From the NCBI GenBank assembly GCA_018398765.1, contig JAHBMJ010001746.1, forward strand, positions 79,363 through 101,862: DNA of 22,500 nt, read 5' to 3'. Positions 21,645 to 22,500 of this stretch are shown here, piece by piece. A program made the translations under genes and the position numbers. This stretch comes from Chromera velia. Lineage: Eukaryota > Sar > Chromeraceae. A model generated the notes under the pieces. The model saw nothing but the letters and a program-made list of their open reading frames with translations, did no database searches and was not told the DNA's origin. Each line of letters opens with the position of its first letter. Position 1 is the first letter of the stretch.

Positions 21645-21985
21645 CTTTCCGGAAACGGGGAACTGGAAGTGCGGGAGACAGGAATTGCCTTTCCTGTGAT
21701 TTTCTGTGTTGCTTTTTCAGGCTTTCCTTATGACTTCTTTCTGGCAGCCAGTTATCAGCACTCTGACGCCATCAACGATCCCAATAATCACTACACCGAG
21801 AGGTCAAAAAGATGAGTGTGTCAGGCAGCAAATTATTACTCCCTCATGCGTACTCCCTCACTCTCCGTCCTAGAGAATCTTGTAGAGACTCTTTGTTCAC
21901 CCGTCCACAATTTTCTCTTTCCGACGCGATGCCCTGGTAGGAAATCATGCAACGACAGCCGACATGCAGCCGATTATGCGAAGCT

Positions 21986-22009
21986 CGCGCGGTCGATTTT
22001 GACCGCGCG
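21986..22009. repeat. perfect GC-rich hairpin
   Basis: Left arm CGCGCGGTC (21986-21994), loop GATTTT, right arm GACCGCGCG (22001-22009). There are nine pairs with no mismatch, about 350 bp upstream of the VWA gene start. It may be a protein-binding inverted repeat or an RNA hairpin; function unknown. Confidence 0.8.
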
Positions 22010-22022
22010 TTCCGAACTAACC

Positions 22023-22082
22023 CATGCATGCATGCAGCTCATGCATGCAGCTCGGCATAGCTCGGCCCCGCTGCATGCATGA
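22023..22082. promoter_or_regulatory. TGCATGCA motif cluster
   Basis: Three TGCATGCA-containing blocks (22023-22036, 22040-22050, 22071-22082) separated by AGCTC words, about 380-440 bp upstream of the VWA gene start. In apicomplexans TGCATGCA is a known promoter element bound by AP2-type factors. That it is a promoter element here is inference, since the motif is also frequent in introns of this window. Confidence 0.5.
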
Positions 22083-22304
22083 GACAATCCGGCAACTCTG
22101 CTGATCTGGCATGATTTGGCTCAGAGTGTGCATTCGGGTAGGACTTGTCGCTCCTGACGAAAGATTGATCTGGGATCGGCGTGTGTTGCCATATATTGCG
22201 ACAGTTTCGGGTAAAAGATCGTAGTTTAGCATGCATTCCGGAGACAACAAGCCTGTTTGTATCTGGGACTTCTGTTGATGTGGCCGTCTCCATGAAGAAT
22301 CCCC

Positions 22305-22500
22305 TCACTGTTCCTTCAAGAGTCTTCGGATCAGATAATACGAGGGATGGAGAAGCAGCTGTTCCTTCAAGAGTCTTCGGATCAGATGATGCAAGGGATG
22401 GAGAAGCAGCTGTTCCTTCAAGAGTCTTCGGATCAGATGATGCAAGGGATAGAGAAGTAGCTGTTCCTTCAAGAGTCTTCGGATCAGATGATGGAAGGGA
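22305..22500. repeat. 51-bp tandem repeat, about four copies, cut by the window edge
   Basis: Units start near 22308, 22359, 22410 and 22461. The length is 51 bp (17 codons). On the plus strand one frame stays open through all copies and encodes V-P-S-R-V-F-G-S-D-D-A-R-D-G-E-A-A. It is open upstream to about 22171, with an ATG at 22292. On the minus strand the frame A-S-P-S-L-A-S-S-D-P-K-T-L-E-G-T is also open and runs on to about 22039. Strand and coding status cannot be settled here. A few base changes separate the copies. Confidence 0.85.

Larger units (their letters stand above)
21645..22304. promoter_or_regulatory. upstream region of the VWA gene
   Basis: About 660 bp before the minus-strand start codon. 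It holds a 9-bp perfect hairpin (21986-22009) and a cluster of TGCATGCA motifs (22023-22082). No TATA box or secure exon is seen. An open plus-strand frame running from about 22171 joins the tandem repeat to the right. Confidence 0.5.

Overview
The window is nuclear DNA of an intron-rich eukaryote, most likely an alveolate protist of the chromerid or coccidian type. This is inferred from genes split into many short exons with 0.1-1.2 kb introns, abundant TGCATGCA motifs, heavy simple-sequence repeats and the standard nuclear code (TGA and TAG stops). No prokaryotic operon, CRISPR array, rRNA or tRNA was seen. Species cannot be fixed from the sequence alone.

Layout. Three spliced genes can be rebuilt by hand with consistent reading phase. 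(1) On the minus strand, about 4725 to 1600, is a protein with three tandem thioredoxin-fold (glutaredoxin-like) domains joined by Cys-Pro-rich linkers; its last exon is tentative. (2) On the plus strand, 5419 to 7896, is a complete 110-residue Tctex-type dynein light chain in five exons. It is divergent from gene 1 across a 0.7 kb shared upstream region. (3) On the minus strand, 21644 to 11322, is a complete gene of about 21 exons for a protein of about 1158 residues. It has an N-terminal von Willebrand factor A (VWA) domain with a full metal-binding (MIDAS) signature and a long C-terminal part of no family I can name. Genes 2 and 3 are convergent, separated by 3.4 kb with no secure gene. That gap holds an AT-rich island, a possible small terminal exon at 9581-9687, and a 685-bp exact direct duplication separated by one N, which is almost certainly an assembly artefact. 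The right edge (22305-22500) holds four copies of a 51-bp (17-codon) tandem repeat that is open on both strands.

The genes do not form an obvious pathway; they are neighbours with separate jobs (redox-type fold, dynein motor cargo or assembly, VWA scaffold). They share a splice grammar: nearly every acceptor is TGCAG, and many donors are GTCAGT, often inside GTCAGTCAG runs, plus one GC-AG intron whose donor choice is forced by frame. The first 1.6 kb and most large introns are low-complexity or microsatellite DNA.
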